DNA of 64,000 bases from Pseudomonadota bacterium (GTDB taxonomy: Bacteria > Pseudomonadota > Alphaproteobacteria > Micavibrionales > UBA2020), in contig JAJZVA010000006.1 in NCBI GenBank assembly GCA_021845905.1, positions 1 through 64,000 on the forward strand, given 5' to 3'. Below are positions 18,701 through 26,749 of this stretch, one piece after another. The stretch's first letter is position 1; the number at the start of each line of letters is the position of its first letter. A program made the position numbers and the translations under genes. A model generated the notes under the pieces. That model made no database searches. It had not been told where the DNA came from and was given only the letters and a program-made list of their open reading frames with translations.

Positions 18701-20481
18701 CCCGTCGCCGCGTTGGTGACGGAATCGGCATTGACCGTTCCCGTATCGGAAGCCGTCGTCGACGCGATCAGCTTGCCGCTGTTGACCAGCGATGTGAGCG
18801 TGAAGGTCGAATTCGTCGCGGCTTGCAGGCCGCCGCTGTTGGTCAGCGCATCGCCCGTGATCGACACGTTGCCGTTGGCGACGATCGTGCCGCTGTTGGT
18901 GATGTCTTCCGTTCCGAATCCCTGATTGTCGGTGAAGGTGACGGATCGCGAGGCCTGCATCGTGCCGCTGTTGGTGATTCCGCCGCCGGAAGCGATGTCG
19001 ACGTTGCCGTCGTCCGCGCTGATGGCGCCCGCGTTATCGGTCGCGCCCGCGGAGGTGAGGAACACGCTGCCCGCCGAACTGTCCAGACCCTGCCCGAACG
19101 CGGAAGATGTCGTGATCGCGGCTGCCGAAGTGAGCGTCAGATTGTTGGTTCCCTCCAGCGTCGCGCCCGCAAGCGCGATATCGCCGACCGTCGTCGTGGC
19201 CGTGATAGTGCTGCCGTAGAGCTTCTCGCCATCCGCACCGACCGTCAGCGATGCGCCGTTGATGTTCATGTCGCCGCCGGAGCCGAAGCTGGTGTCGTCA
19301 AGAGTGATGTCGCTACTCTGCGCGAGCGTCATGTCGCCCGTCGCATAACGCATGTTATCGTTCTTCATGCCGTTCGCATCGCCCTGATCGTTGAGCAAAA
19401 CGGAGGTCAGCGTCATGTTGCCTCCCGCGGTCAGCACGCCGCCCGTCAGGCTGATATCGCCGACGCTGTCGGTCAGGGAAAGGTTGCCTTGCGCGCTCAG
19501 CGAGGCGTCAACCGTTTTGATCGCATCCGCGCCCGTGGCCGTGCCTGTCACGCCGATATTGCCGGCTGCGGAAACGTGGCTTTCAATGTCGACCTGACCC
19601 GCGGAAGTGAGCGTGAAGTCGCCGGTGCCCGCGGCGGCGTCGCCGAGCATTTTGACGCCGACGCCCGCTTCCGTCGCGATCAGCACGATGCGGTCGGCGT
19701 ACATGCCGCCGAGCAGGGAGGAATCGATCGCCAGCACCGGCGCTGTTCCGGTCGGGGTTTGCGCGGTAACGGCCTTGGTCGCGTAATCGATGCTGTTCGC
19801 GCCCGCCGCGATGTCGAGCGACTTGGCGTTGATCTGCCCTTCGATTTCAAGCGAGCGGGCGAACAGGCCGAGATAATTGTCGCGGCTGGCGTCGAGGCCG
19901 TTTCCGGTGATCAGGATGTCGCCGTTGGCGACGCCGATGCCGTCGAGCGCGCCGGTCGTCGCGTCGATGTTCGGATGACCGGTGGTCAGCGTGACGTTGG
20001 GGATGTTGATGAAGCCGCAGCCCGAGCAGGTGATGCCGTTGGGGTTGGCGACGACGACGTCGGCCTGGCCGCCCACGACTTCCGTATAGCCCGCGAGGGT
20101 CGAGCGGTTTGTGGAGGTGACCTGGTTGAGGATGACCTTCGCCTCGGTCTTCAGGTTGGTATTGGCCGCCACGGCGCCGGCGAGTTGCGACTGGATCTGG
20201 ATCGCCTGCGTCGTGCTGTCGTTATTGAGCACGAGGCCCTTGCTGTCGACGTTGTAATTGGTGAATTCGTTGTTGGAGAGACCGGCGCTGTTCGGGTTGG
20301 CGATATTGACCACCGGCACGCCGTTCGGCGCCGCCGTCACTTGGGTGTTCGTCGTTCCCGCCGCCGCCAGAGGAGGAACCGTCGTCGCCGCGGTCGCCAC
20401 GCCCGGCAACATCATGATGCCTGTCATCATGCACGTTCTGAACACAATCATGCGGAAATTTTTCGATGCGGATTTGAACAT
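12721..20481 (-). CDS. TpsA filamentous haemagglutinin-type adhesin (two-partner secretion)
   Basis: This secreted protein has 2586 residues. It begins with a signal peptide (about 1-31, ending GVATA). A TPS secretion domain follows to about residue 280, including the conserved NEFTNYNVDSKGLVLNN region (residues 71-87) and NPNGITCSGCGFIN, with Cys152 and Cys155. The rest is a repetitive beta-helix rich in GGNxxxNAGG, LxGSN and AAxDT-type haemagglutinin repeats. Four Ala/Asn/Asp-rich segments near bases 14.67, 15.01, 15.37 and 15.74 kb recur at about 115-120-residue spacing. The C-terminus is a short charged helical tail (to GSAPHK) with no recognisable toxin domain, and no immunity gene follows. 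It is therefore more likely an adhesin than a CdiA toxin. It is encoded 12 bases after its transporter tpsB. Confidence 0.92.
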   Translation of the reverse strand: MFKSASKNFRMIVFRTCMMTGIMMLPGVATAATTVPPLAAAGTTNTQVTAAPNGVPVVNIANPNSAGLSNNEFTNYNVDSKGLVLNNDSTTQAIQIQSQLAGAVAANTNLKTEAKVILNQVTSTNRSTLAGYTEVVGGQADVVVANPNGITCSGCGFINIPNVTLTTGHPNIDATTGALDGIGVANGDILITGNGLDASRDNYLGLFARSLEIEGQINAKSLDIAAGANSIDYATKAVTAQTPTGTAPVLAIDSSLLGGMYADRIVLIATEAGVGVKMLGDAAAGTGDFTLTSAGQVDIESHVSAAGNIGVTGTATGADAIKTVDASLSAQGNLSLTDSVGDISLTGGVLTAGGNMTLTSVLLNDQGDANGMKNDNMRYATGDMTLAQSSDITLDDTSFGSGGDMNINGASLTVGADGEKLYGSTITATTTVGDIALAGATLEGTNNLTLTSAAAITTSSAFGQGLDSSAGSVFLTSAGATDNAGAISADDGNVDIASGGGITNSGTMQASRSVTFTDNQGFGTEDITNSGTIVANGNVSITGDALTNSGGLQAATNSTFTLTSLVNSGKLIASTTASDTGTVNADSVTNAATGILQSAGALILNVKNTLVNDYKILASGDLSIAPRWNGATLGITNNSGATIQSGGTLQINDSTGFNNIDLTQNGTLLGNALSMSIDTLTNGGTIQGGSGTSSITTAGTLTNDSGALINVANSSSGSGTIDAKGQLVDNGTLQSNGDMTLDVTNGTLTLANNAKVIAGHDLTATVDFISMGGSGSAMIAGQSGSGTGAYTFSGGLTNAGALFSGGDLEVTAPYIYNTTTGGIAATGNLIVTANGGGFLNYGALYGGASLTAKSVGNSFTNEDQGTINGGNISISASYDFINNNNIDATGNLTVDAPYFFNEPTGGDQRAWSYNQNNTTSSTGWSNGDWCSSSSLCTNNTTKTDTTTWSNAQYYVTAPTHKPELVADGTLNISNFATGLNLYGIISGQTVNISTTQPGATFTNDDYGLTTDNWQQQTTYHGYCGTLCFTYNEDTTTYAPTETSSSETAPNTGIYAGTLNMSGFSLDNVGNTTNSTTPQAAGTKTATNSDTLSGSVSSTSGASTFSLGGISITLPTNPNGYFIVNPNPGIGPLIETNPMYQVGSSFLGSNYMIKAYGVDPDSVERRLGDANYEASLIKTQVLNDGAAAILGTGDQAAAMQQLMDNGVTQGKSLGLTIGVAPTKQQLAGLKSNMVWMVDTVVDGQHVLAPVVYLSAATQSQIAGGTVIAAANANMNLTSLNNAGGTISGSNSLNIQSQGNITNTDGTITGGNVSLASTDGSIINQTTATTTGGTGDEHTVIGRTAGISSTGNLSMNAKNDITNTGAQVSAGGNASLNAGGNITFTNIEDKESRSTSSASGSGLDSSSSSTTTTTGTNIGSGLTVGGNLTSNSGGDTTIQGSNVNVTGDGSVTAGGNINILDGQNTSDTSSSSTTSGAGVGGGVYGTSTTTDTDSKGTSVASNVNFGGNATLNAGGDLTLRGSNAHAGGDMNVNATDVNVLAGRNTETHTTTTSTTSFLKVDNGTSSNSSGASSGASSDSGNNADEGGHAGAGVNADANAGNTDQGGLTFSDTNTTSTTHYTSTAAGSSLSSGGNMNINARNNVNLVGSNVNAGGDANVNARNVNVLAAQNIDTTTTTTTDTKTGLYGTSDNNADANAGANADAAQGGNGNPSAGANANASANANSDNTLALVQNDQSTDDVTNITHTGSGITSGGNLNLNAQNDLNVNGSKLAAGGNATLNATNMSFTAAQDSHTETKTDSNTSVGLYASAGANAQAGAGADANGMLANADASAGADANAGVGLYGTNTTTGSVEGTTTAETSMISAGGNLTRNASNDINDQGTQINAGGNFSQSSKTWESTAAQNTSFSSSTSDTNTAKLGLYADANAGASAGASDLTGADTNAGADASAGLEASYSGSNSASTSNTSNAVVSNIHAGGNVTTNTSGTASLQGTNMSSGGDMTLNAGTLNYTAAKNTSSYTTSGSKINADLKVGVDATHAVTGSLSGSYGQDSSSGSESDAVVGGLNAGGNLHVNTKGDANFEGTNLAAGGDAGINAGGNVNFSAAHDTKTSTSNGFNVGGSISASKGGNGGKSGSSQGFSLSGGYNTSTSSENDAVAGSITSGGNLSVSSGKNATFEGTNLSSGGNASVAAKGDVSFNAAKSTSSSSGFNVGGSIGGSKGTKSDTNKGTSENSSGGNFSLSGGYNNSGSTMEAASNINSGGSVNISSGHDVNLQGTNIASTGETSLSAKHNVNFTATKNTSHSFGVGGSIGGGTSTKTSRDSKSSSQPKTEKENKGSFSFGVSGGNQTDETGGSINAGSININSGNDTTLVGTKTSSQGDTTVNAGGNVNLEATHSHGFEGGIGIGVAASKTTTSQANNPKLPNGGKSESKTRGGLSQLGASGNSSYGGTDMSSGGNLTINSGGKTTLQGSKLSADGQASVNAKGGIEQKSTVGVHGKLGLSEAGAGVSVQTSQIISKNIAKSPAAAKLEKSFSAIENNAGLSRAQKFSAMADKIKNDPALTQAEKAKMLSALANWQKQLGSAPHK

Positions 20482-20493
20482 GGCGCGCCTCTT

Positions 20494-22227
20494 TTAAAAC
20501 GTAACTGATAATTGTCCGAGAAGATTGAAACCGGGATGCCCCACCGTGCCGGGATAAATCAGCGGGTGCCCGGCCAGAAGGCTCAGATTCGCGGGGCCGC
20601 TGGCGACGTTCGCGCCCGCCGCCGCGCCGACGAGCATGCCGTTTTGCGTTCCCGCATGCACGCTGCCCGCCGCGCCGACATCGAGCGCGACCAGGGGCCT
20701 TATGCTGAACGTGCGTCCGCCGACCGTGGCGCTTTTCAACAGCGTCACGTCGTTGCGGAGATAAAAGCCGTCGTCGTTGGCGATCTCCTCATCAAGAAAG
20801 CCGCGCACCGTGTAAAGCCCGCCGATCGAAAACTGCTGGCTGCCGTAGAGCGCGTATGGCGCGTACTGCCCGCTGAACTGCGATGAAAAAACGAAATTCT
20901 GCCTTTCCGCCGAAAAAGGCCGGCTGTAGCCTGCGGTCAGCGTGTATTTGTCGAACTGCGCGTGCGGCACCGCGCTGCTGATGGTCGAAGCGTCATGCAG
21001 CGCGTTGAAAAAAGGCAGTCCGCGTGCGTAAGCGACGCCCGTGTTGAAAGACCCGCCGAGAAGCCGCGTGCTGTAGTTGGCGGCCAGCGTCAGGTACGTC
21101 AGCGTGCGCGAGCTGACGTTGATGAACTGGTTGTCGATATAGGTATCGGTGACGTCGTTGGTGAGCGCCGCGCTCACATCCGCCTTGCTGACCCGGTCGC
21201 GGTAAACCACGCGGTCGAGCGTCAGCGTTCCTGAATTGTCCGTACCGTTGAGGTGCAGGTTGCTCGCGCCGGAGAGGATCGTGCTGTTGTAGTTCGACTT
21301 GCTGTAGTTGAAAGTTATCGTCGAATAGCCGAGCGGCAGCGACATCAAAAGGCTGTAGGCCGTGGCCTCATGATAGCCGTTGTTCCACGGAATGGTCTTG
21401 TTCACCGTCAGGCTGGTGAAATCCTGCAATCCGGCGAGATTGTCGAAGCTCGCGGCGACGCTCGTCTGGTCGCGCCCCGTCGTCGCCGAGCCGTAATCGT
21501 TGTAGGACGCGGTGACATGCCAGGGCTTCGACGGCCTGTTGTCGATGGTGACGACGCTCTCCCCGGCCTGCGCGCCCGGCGCGATCTGCATCGTCGCGTT
21601 GTTGGAAAGCAGGCGGTTGATCTGGTCGATCCCTTCCTCGAAATCGCGCAGGTTGAGATCGTGCCCGACCACGCCGGGGAAAATGTTTCCAAGGTAGTTG
21701 ATATGCGTTTTGGCCTTGTCGGTCTTGATCTCCTGCACGATGCCCGGCACGATCTGCAGCTTGAGGATGCCCGTAGCAAGATTTTGTCCGGGCAGATAAA
21801 CCCGCGTCGTCACGTAGCCCTTGTTAATGTAAAATGCGGTAATGCCAGACATCAGCTTTTCGATTTGATCGACGCCAAGGCATTTGCCTTCGAACGGCGC
21901 GGTCAGCTTCCGCTGCTCCGCCTTCGGCATGTGCACGGGGTCGAGGAGTTCGATCTTCCTGATCATCCGGCAACCCTTGCCGTGCCCTTGCTGCATCTTT
22001 GGCAGCGGTACGCTGATCTGCGTTTGCTTGCGCGTGCGCAAGGCCTTGTCCATCTCGGACTGCTGCTGCAACTGCTGCTGGCGCAAAATCTGGTCCGTCT
22101 GCTGCTGCGCGCTTTGAATTTGCGCGTTCGTCAGCGCAAACGCCGAAGTTGCGCCCATAAGCGTCAGAGCCGTCGCAAAGCCGGAAAAAATCATAAAACG
22201 ACAAAAAAATGCTCCAGCCCCGTTCAT
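20494..22227 (-). CDS. TpsB outer-membrane transporter (FhaC/ShlB family)
   Basis: This Omp85-superfamily protein of 577 residues exports the adjacent TpsA. It has a signal peptide ending SAFA (about residue 31), a Gln-rich linker (about 34-60), POTRA domains including FYINKGYVTTRVYLPGQNL and LKLQIVPGIVQEI, then a 16-stranded-type barrel. The conserved VRGF motif is at residues 474-477 and the chain ends in Phe, as the BAM machinery expects. The start is ambiguous: ATG at 22227 or ATG at 22194; neither has a strong ribosome site. A good promoter lies 42 bases upstream of the first ATG. The order tpsB-tpsA with 12 bases between is typical. Confidence 0.93.
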   Translation of the reverse strand: MNGAGAFFCRFMIFSGFATALTLMGATSAFALTNAQIQSAQQQTDQILRQQQLQQQSEMDKALRTRKQTQISVPLPKMQQGHGKGCRMIRKIELLDPVHMPKAEQRKLTAPFEGKCLGVDQIEKLMSGITAFYINKGYVTTRVYLPGQNLATGILKLQIVPGIVQEIKTDKAKTHINYLGNIFPGVVGHDLNLRDFEEGIDQINRLLSNNATMQIAPGAQAGESVVTIDNRPSKPWHVTASYNDYGSATTGRDQTSVAASFDNLAGLQDFTSLTVNKTIPWNNGYHEATAYSLLMSLPLGYSTITFNYSKSNYNSTILSGASNLHLNGTDNSGTLTLDRVVYRDRVSKADVSAALTNDVTDTYIDNQFINVSSRTLTYLTLAANYSTRLLGGSFNTGVAYARGLPFFNALHDASTISSAVPHAQFDKYTLTAGYSRPFSAERQNFVFSSQFSGQYAPYALYGSQQFSIGGLYTVRGFLDEEIANDDGFYLRNDVTLLKSATVGGRTFSIRPLVALDVGAAGSVHAGTQNGMLVGAAAGANVASGPANLSLLAGHPLIYPGTVGHPGFNLLGQLSVTF

Positions 22228-22268
22228 GCGTTCAAATCCGTTTTATTCTGAAAATATGATTGGGAGAT

Positions 22269-22297
22269 CTTATACTTTATCAGTACTTTATTTGCAA
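22269..22297 (-). promoter_or_regulatory. tpsB-tpsA promoter
   Basis: On the minus strand TTGCAA (22292-22297) and TATAAG (22269-22274) are separated by exactly 17 bases in a strongly AT-rich stretch just ahead of tpsB. Confidence 0.6.
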
Positions 22298-22551
22298 GTT
22301 AAAAATTGGCATAATTATTCATATTTTTGTAAATGTCGTTGTTTTTACTATGTTTTGTAAACAAACATCGCTTTTGCAGAGGGGGCATTATTGGCCGGGC
22401 ATCGGTCAAGATCATCGAATATAAAACGCTTTAGACATCGAGCGCCGGGGTAATCATTTTATAACCAATATGCCTGATAATCAACCGGCGGGTATTTATA
22501 CCTTTTCCGGCATTTCCCGGGGCGCGCACCAAGCAAAAAGGACAAATCAAT
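22298..22551. other. Rest of the tpsB / 22552-gene intergenic region
   Basis: Together with the tpsB promoter this makes a 324-base gap. The part near tpsB is AT-rich with runs of T and A; the part near 22440-22540 returns to normal composition. I see no RNA gene or clear repeat. A weak ribosome site (AAAGGAC) precedes the next gene. Confidence 0.4.
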
Positions 22552-23040
22552 ATGCAAGACGCGAAAACACCATTAAACGGCAAAAACCTTCCGACAGGCG
22601 GCCTGCGGGAAGCGCTCGCCTCGGGCACGGCGGAGAGCGTCGTCCAGGCGCTGGAAAAAATGATAGAACGCAAAGAAGGCGAAAACGAAAACTGGCACGC
22701 GCGTTCCGTCTCATTGCTTCACTCCATGATCCCTCCTCTTGTCTGGTTGCGAGACAACAAGGGCTTGCAAATGAGCGACCTCGGCGGGCTCAGGGAAATG
22801 ATAAGCTTCACAGAGGCCGTCAAAATGAGCCGCAACGCGGAAATACCCGCCCCGGCGCGTGAGACATTGCAGGAGTTTTTGCGCACGCTGTCCGATTACG
22901 ATGACAGTCACTATGACGAAATCGGCGTTTTTATTGCCGCCTCAGGCGGAGACGAACAGGCGACCAAAACGCAGTTCAATTATCTTTCAATGCGCCTGCA
23001 ACGCGAACTGATAACCCTTCAGCAGGACGGCATGGAATAG
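22552..23040 (+). CDS. Unknown 162-residue protein, resembles an internal helical region of DotL/TrbC coupling proteins
   Basis: This is a soluble, mostly helical protein. Residues 53-72 read VSLLHSMIPPLVWLRDNKGL, residues 105-116 TLQEFLRTLSDYD, and residues 136-154 QATKTQFNYLSMRLQRELI. From memory, this order (a P-L/A-L-V-W-x-RD-x-KG segment, then L-x-x-LPGYD, then a Q-x-x-F helix) also occurs in the all-alpha insert of type IVB coupling ATPases (DotL/IcmO, TrbC). No Walker motifs are present, so it could only be a stand-alone domain. That reading is inference and needs a profile search. The ATG follows AAAGGACAAATCAAT. Confidence 0.5.
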   Translation: MQDAKTPLNGKNLPTGGLREALASGTAESVVQALEKMIERKEGENENWHARSVSLLHSMIPPLVWLRDNKGLQMSDLGGLREMISFTEAVKMSRNAEIPAPARETLQEFLRTLSDYDDSHYDEIGVFIAASGGDEQATKTQFNYLSMRLQRELITLQQDGME

Positions 23041-23256
23041 ATGCCCAAGGAAATGCCCGCGCGGAGGACGGCACATCGATATCGTTCGCCGCCGCCTCTA
23101 TCTGCACGCGCAGTTGCCTTTAATCGGCTTTTGGCGCTTTGGAATTTTTTTCACTCGCGCAAGAACGTACATAGATACGGCCCGTCAGGAAAGATTTCTT
23201 TGTCCTGCCTATTACCTCGGTAAATTCGACTAACCTTTTAATTTTATATAAAAATC

Positions 23257-23333
23257 TGGCGCGCCCGGCGGGATTCGAACCTGCAACCTTTGGCTTCGGA
23301 GGCCAACACTCTATCCAGTTGAGCTACGGGCGC
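23257..23333 (-). tRNA. tRNA-Arg (CCG anticodon)
   Basis: The minus strand starts GCGCCCGTAGCTCAACTGGA. The anticodon loop is CTCCGAA, giving anticodon CCG, and the T arm has GGTTCGAATCC. The 7-bp acceptor stem GCGCCCG/CGGGCGC is perfect, and CCA is encoded (77 bases). Confidence 0.96.
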
Positions 23334-23395
23334 GTGCAAGCTCCTTTATCAGGCAGAATGCATCTTCTGTCAATTTTTCTGTGCGCGTGGCCAGC

Positions 23396-23929
23396 TTAAT
23401 CTTTGCTGAAATCGCCTGACTGAAAACCACCTTCTGCCTTGGGCAATGCGAACGCCGGGGCAAGTTCTTTCTGAATTTTGCTCTGCTTTTCACTGAGGTA
23501 AGCCGCGACGCTGTCGACGTTCCGGCGCGAAGCCTTTTCCGCCTCGGCCAGCTGCTGTTCCCTTTGCAAAAGCTTCATGTTGGTGTCTTTCATCCGGGAA
23601 GACATCATGCGAATCAGGCGCTTATACAGGCTTTCGGAAGCTTTCATGGAGGTTGTCAGATCGTGCGCGGGAATGCCGATCAGCACGCAATCCGCCTTGG
23701 TGCGCACGCTGGCGCTGCGCACGCCTTCGGACAGCGCGGCCATCTCCCCGACCATCGCGCCGGCGCCAAGCTCCGCTAGCAAAGTTTCGCTGCCATTCGG
23801 GTTTCTCACGAAAACCTCGACCGCGCCGCTTTCAATCAAAAAGGCGCGATTCCCTTGCGCGCCCTGCTCGATCACCAGCGTGCCAGCCGGAATAAACTGC
23901 CTGTCCAGAATTTTCGTTCCATGCGCCAT
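23396..23929 (-). CDS. Cyclic nucleotide-binding domain protein
   Basis: From the ATG at 23929 (GGAG about 12 bases upstream; the GTG at 23941 abuts that site) the gene encodes 177 residues. The first two thirds form a CRP-like cNMP-binding fold: [21 protein letters not shown], then [25 protein letters not shown], which includes the GE...R(S/T)A phosphate-binding cassette. A helical stretch follows (about 100-150) with coiled-coil character and no helix-turn-helix. It is therefore probably a cAMP/cGMP-responsive accessory protein rather than a transcription factor. The partner is unknown. It lies alone between tRNA-Arg and the rpmH operon. Confidence 0.8.
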   Translation of the reverse strand: MAHGTKILDRQFIPAGTLVIEQGAQGNRAFLIESGAVEVFVRNPNGSETLLAELGAGAMVGEMAALSEGVRSASVRTKADCVLIGIPAHDLTTSMKASESLYKRLIRMMSSRMKDTNMKLLQREQQLAEAEKASRRNVDSVAAYLSEKQSKIQKELAPAFALPKAEGGFQSGDFSKD

Positions 23930-24053
23930 AAATCCAAACACTCCTCTAACTACAATTATATATTATATATATTAATCAATTTGTTAATTTTATGTAAAAT
24001 TATAGCGACATTGCATATTTCAGTAACAACATTGCCATAAGGGTTAAATATAC

Positions 24054-24083
24054 TTGACAGGAGCACGACGAAACATTTATATA
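24054..24083 (+). promoter_or_regulatory. rpmH operon promoter
   Basis: TTGACA (24054-24059) is followed after 17-18 bases by TTATAT/TATATA (24077-24083), a near-consensus sigma70 promoter about 67 bases before the rpmH start. Confidence 0.7.
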
Positions 24084-24149
24084 GCAACCTCTTGGATATC
24101 AGTCGCGGGATGCACGCGCATCGCGGCGTAAACGTAATGGAGATTGAAC

Positions 24150-24284
24150 GTGAAACGTACATATCAACCCAGCAAGCTGGTTCGCAAACGCCGCCACGGG
24201 TTCAGAAGCCGCATGGCGACCGTCAACGGCCGCAAGGTTCTCGCCAGCCGCCGCGCAAAGGGTCGCGCACGCCTCTCGGCATAA
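24150..24284 (+). CDS. rpmH: 50S ribosomal protein L34
   Basis: This 44-residue protein starts [20 protein letters not shown] and ends [13 protein letters not shown], unmistakable L34. The start codon is GTG at 24150, with GGAG 7 bases upstream. It heads the conserved rpmH-rnpA-yidD-yidC-engB block; no dnaA is adjacent. The gene is short enough to be missed by length-filtered gene finders. Confidence 0.97.
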   Translation: MKRTYQPSKLVRKRRHGFRSRMATVNGRKVLASRRAKGRARLSA

Positions 24285-24336
24285 CGGGTTTTGCATCCAC
24301 GCGCGGCTTGCCTGTTGAACATACACTGTTGAACAT

Positions 24337-24693
24337 ATGGCAACGCTTTCTTTGAAAAATTCCGCAGACTTCAAACGCCTTTCCCGCTCCGGAAAGAAGT
24401 GCGTCCTGCCCGCCTTCATCCTGCAGGCCGCGCGGCAAGGCGATGCCTGCGCACCGTTTCGTCTCGGCCTCACCGCCAGCCGCAAAGTCGGCAACGCCGT
24501 CACCCGCAACCGCGCCAAACGCCGCCTGCGCGCCCTCGTGCGCCTCTATGAAGCGCCTGAAAAGCTCGCCGGCTGGGATATCGTACTGATCGCGCGCACA
24601 ACGGCAGGGGAGCGCGATTTCGCGCAAATGCGGCAGGATTTCCGTCAGGCCCTGGAAAAACTTGGGCTGGAAAAAGCGGGAGCCCCGGCATGA
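24337..24693 (+). CDS. rnpA: Ribonuclease P protein component
   Basis: RnpA is the 118-residue basic protein cofactor of RNase P, which matures tRNA 5' ends. It shows [25 protein letters not shown] at residues 41-65, including the conserved RNR helix that contacts the RNA, preceded by the [11 protein letters not shown]-terminus. The ribosome site is weak. It overlaps yidD by four bases. Confidence 0.95.
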   Translation: MATLSLKNSADFKRLSRSGKKCVLPAFILQAARQGDACAPFRLGLTASRKVGNAVTRNRAKRRLRALVRLYEAPEKLAGWDIVLIARTTAGERDFAQMRQDFRQALEKLGLEKAGAPA

Positions 24694-24932
24694 GCCTCGT
24701 TTCCCGTTTTCTTTTGCTGCTCATCCGTGTATATCATTACACGATTTCACCGTTTACGGGGCGGAGCTGCCGTTATTATCCTACCTGCTCTTCCTACACG
24801 GCGACGGCCATCCGCCGCTTTGGCGCCCTGCGCGGGAGCCTCCTCGGCATCAAAAGGATCTGCCGCTGCCATCCCTACAACCCGGGCGGCTACGACCCGG
24901 TGCCCGAAAAGAAAGAAAGCGAAAGACAATGA
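24690..24932 (+). CDS. yidD: Membrane protein insertion efficiency factor YidD
   Basis: This is an 80-residue protein with an N-terminal amphipathic or membrane-associated helix and the YidD signature [22 protein letters not shown] at residues 15-36, with [15 protein letters not shown] at 58-72. The three conserved cysteines are present. It assists YidC-dependent insertion. It overlaps both neighbours by four bases (ATGA), indicating translational coupling. Confidence 0.96.
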   Translation: MSLVSRFLLLLIRVYHYTISPFTGRSCRYYPTCSSYTATAIRRFGALRGSLLGIKRICRCHPYNPGGYDPVPEKKESERQ

Positions 24933-26749
24933 ACACGCCTCCATCGAACGACCAGCAGGACAACGGCCGCATGATGATCGCGGTGGTGATTTCGCTGCTC
25001 ATCCTCGTCGCCTATCACTTTCTTGTCCAGAAACCGCAGGAAGCGGAATTGCAGCGCCTGCAGCAAACGCAGGCGCTGGCGCAAAAAACGGCGTCTTCGG
25101 CGACATCGGTTCCGTCCGCGGGAAAAACTGCGGTCGTCGCGGCCAAAGCCGCGGCGCCCGTTGCGCGCGCCAAGGCGCTGCAGGAAACGCCGCGCATCGC
25201 CATCCGCGGCGACAAAGTGACGGGGTCGATCAACCTCGCCGGGGCGCGCCTTGATGATCTGACGCTTAACGACCAGTACGTGACCATCGCCAAAAAGAAG
25301 CACGTCGCCCTGCTCTCGCCCGACGGCACGCAGGGCGCCTATTATGTCGAAGGCGGATGGACCGGCGGCAAAGGCATCGCCCTGCCGGGTGAAAAAACCG
25401 TCTGGCACCTCGCGCCCGGCAGCGCGAAGGAGCTGGTCTCCGGCGGCAGCGTCACGCTGCAATGGAACAACGGCGCGGGGCTTCTCTTTACCCGCAAGAT
25501 CAGCCTCGACAAAAACTATCTCTTCACCGTCGTGCAGACCGTCAAAAACGAGACGCGACAAACCCTCTCGCTCAGCGCCTGGCACCTGATCTCGCGCCAC
25601 GGACAACCGGGGGGATTCCATACTTACTACGTGCAGGAAGGCCCGATCTACGATCTTGACGGTTCGCTCAAGGAAATCTCCTATAAAGACCTGATCGAAG
25701 GCAAGAAATACAAAGAAAGCGACGCCAGCGGATGGATCGGCATCACCGACAAATACTGGTTCGTCGGCTTCTTCACGCCCAAAGGCGAGAAATTCGACGC
25801 CCGCGTCCTCGGCACGCCCGCCGGTAAAAAGCACGATTTCCAGACGGACATCGTCTCTCCTTCGCAAACGCTCCAGCCCGGACAGACGATCACCGACACC
25901 AAATACGTTTTCGCCGGCATCAAGCACATGCAGATCATCAAGGCCTATGAGAAGCAATACCACTTTCCGCACATGGACCTGATGATCGACTTCGGCATTC
26001 TCTCGTTCATCGTCAGGCCGTTTTTCACGTTCCTGCACTTCCTGTTCCGGATCACCGGCAGCGTCGGCATGGGCATCATCCTGCTCACTATCATCCTCCG
26101 CGCGGCGGTGTTTCCGCTCACCCACAGGGGCTTCCACTCGATGGCGCAGATGAAAAAAATCCAGCCGCAGCTCAAGAAACTGCAGGAGCAATACGGCAAG
26201 GACCGCGAGAAACTGCAAATCGAGATCATGGAGCTTTACAGGAAAGAGAACGTCAGCCCCTTCGGCGGTTGCTGGCCGATGCTGGCGCAAACCCCGATCT
26301 TCATCGCCCTTTACAAATCCATCCTGCTCTCGGTCGAAATGCGCCATGCGCCGTTCTGGGGCTGGATCCACGACCTTTCTGCGCCGGACCCGACCAACGT
26401 CTTCACGCTCTTCGGCCTGGTGCACTGGAACCCGCCGCCCCTGCTCCACGTCGGCGCCTGGCCGTTGCTCTACGGCATCACCATGTTCCTGACGCAAAGG
26501 CTCTCGCCGCCCGCGCCCGACCAGACGCAAAACAATCTCATGAGCTTCATGCCGTTTCTCTTCACCATCATGTTCGCGAGGTTCTCGTCGGGGCTGGTCA
26601 TCTACTTCACGATCAGCAGTTTCGCCGGGCTCGTCCAGCAGTATTACATCATGCGCCGGAGCGGCGACAAAGACGTCTCGCTGCTCCGCGGCCACGGCGA
26701 CCGTCGCAAAAAGAAGGCGCCGCCGCACGCGCACAAAGCGAAGAAATAA
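24929..26749 (+). CDS. yidC: Membrane protein insertase YidC
   Basis: This protein of 606 residues has an N-terminal anchor at about residues 14-32, a large periplasmic P1 beta-domain (about 80-350), and a C-terminal five-helix insertase core. The core begins near [30 protein letters not shown] and contains the hairpin [21 protein letters not shown] and [18 protein letters not shown]. YidC inserts proteins such as the ATP synthase c subunit alone or with SecYEG. The start at 24929 overlaps the yidD stop; longer upstream extensions are rnpA/yidD overlap. The tail is basic ([15 protein letters not shown]). Confidence 0.96.
   Translation: MNTPPSNDQQDNGRMMIAVVISLLILVAYHFLVQKPQEAELQRLQQTQALAQKTASSATSVPSAGKTAVVAAKAAAPVARAKALQETPRIAIRGDKVTGSINLAGARLDDLTLNDQYVTIAKKKHVALLSPDGTQGAYYVEGGWTGGKGIALPGEKTVWHLAPGSAKELVSGGSVTLQWNNGAGLLFTRKISLDKNYLFTVVQTVKNETRQTLSLSAWHLISRHGQPGGFHTYYVQEGPIYDLDGSLKEISYKDLIEGKKYKESDASGWIGITDKYWFVGFFTPKGEKFDARVLGTPAGKKHDFQTDIVSPSQTLQPGQTITDTKYVFAGIKHMQIIKAYEKQYHFPHMDLMIDFGILSFIVRPFFTFLHFLFRITGSVGMGIILLTIILRAAVFPLTHRGFHSMAQMKKIQPQLKKLQEQYGKDREKLQIEIMELYRKENVSPFGGCWPMLAQTPIFIALYKSILLSVEMRHAPFWGWIHDLSAPDPTNVFTLFGLVHWNPPPLLHVGAWPLLYGITMFLTQRLSPPAPDQTQNNLMSFMPFLFTIMFARFSSGLVIYFTISSFAGLVQQYYIMRRSGDKDVSLLRGHGDRRKKKAPPHAHKAKK

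Noticed and set aside
14833..20508. Long plus-strand frames across the adhesin gene (including 631 and 768 codons)
   Set aside because: They are antisense shadows of the repetitive tpsA gene and translate to Val/Ala/Arg-rich repeats without known domains.
23041..23223. 60-codon frame directly after the DotL-like gene
   Set aside because: No ribosome site and no recognisable sequence; it reads into the tRNA-Arg flank.
23940..24060. AT-rich region upstream of rpmH as a replication origin
   Set aside because: No DnaA-box matches (TTATCCACA or close) were seen and dnaA is not adjacent; alphaproteobacterial origins are usually elsewhere.
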